This document shows positions 63,994 through 64,000 of a stretch of DNA of 64,000 bases, piece by piece. How positions within the stretch are numbered: position 1 is the first letter of the stretch; every line of letters starts with the position of its first letter. Source of the DNA: Helicobacter anseris (GTDB lineage: Bacteria; Campylobacterota; Campylobacteria; Campylobacterales; Helicobacteraceae); assembly GCA_004368235.1 (NCBI GenBank), contig JXTW01000002.1, positions 14,438 through 78,437 on the forward strand, written 5' to 3'. The notes below the pieces were generated by a model. That model saw nothing but the letters and a program-made list of their open reading frames with translations. It was not told where the DNA came from and ran no database searches. The position numbers and the translations under genes are program-made.

Positions 63994-64000
63994 AATCTAA

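Noticed and set aside
1-64000. CRISPR array, prophage or insertion sequence
   Set aside because: No regularly spaced repeats, integrase, transposase or phage structural genes were seen on either strand.

Overview
The window is AT-rich (about one third G+C by eye) and is chromosomal DNA of an epsilonproteobacterium, almost certainly a non-pylori Helicobacter. Several gene blocks have the order I know from H. pylori: rplY-pth-LptF/G permease; DUF2603-hemN-glpC; hsrA next to a RepG-like small RNA; and mfd-ccmA-csd1-csd2-folC-lptE-leuS. Genes that H. pylori lacks or arranges differently (ornithine carbamoyltransferase, a GGDEF diguanylate cyclase, an S6-type protease autotransporter, a five-enzyme diacetamido-uronic acid pathway, a molybdenum cofactor operon with moeA and mobB) point to another species of the genus. 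I saw no prophage, insertion sequence or CRISPR array.

Layout. 1-1.5 kb: a partial methyltransferase-like gene and a family 9 glycosyltransferase whose conserved region holds a 23-bp repeat and two perfect palindromes. 1.6-7.2 kb: rplY, pth, an LPS-export permease, lutABC for lactate oxidation and a Bcp peroxiredoxin. 7.3 kb: tRNA-Asn. 7.4-14.8 kb, all leftward: mrp, a glycosyltransferase whose two halves are in swapped order, then WbpI, WbpB, WbpD, WbpE and WbpA homologues. Together the five enzymes should convert UDP-GlcNAc to UDP-2,3-diacetamido-2,3-dideoxy-mannuronic acid for a surface glycan. 14.9-18.5 kb: a PIN-PhoH protein and a Fur-controlled TonB receptor. 18.5-21.4 kb: an accessory patch with a 640-bp stretch lacking an intact gene, a D12 adenine methylase and a probable partner restriction enzyme.

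21.4-30.6 kb: housekeeping genes (tsaD, agmatine deiminase, hypF, purN, antiporter, dapD) and a Helicobacter cysteine-rich Sel1 protein. 30.7-32.5 kb: hsrA, the RepG-like RNA and a YihY membrane protein. 32.6-38.4 kb: porin, argF, DUF2603, hemN, a truncated glpC, rsmH and rnpB. 38.4-42.4 kb: a 1337-residue autotransporter. 42.6-48.5 kb: MarR regulator plus a three-gene RND efflux operon. A run of 11 G at the regulator/adaptor junction could make this unit phase-variable. 48.7-52.7 kb: ribA and molybdenum cofactor genes. 52.8-64 kb: YhcH protein, mfd, the cell-shape genes ccmA/csd1/csd2, folC, diguanylate cyclase, lptE and leuS.

The most interesting observations are the apparent circular permutation of the glycosyltransferase at 12505-13701, the RepG-like RNA at about 31547-31640, the G11 tract at 43115-43125 that sets whether the MarR regulator ends, couples to, or fuses with the efflux adaptor (and is a plausible target of that RNA), and three places where a short gene segment has been copied nearby. 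All assignments come from reading sequence and remembered family features; no database search was run.
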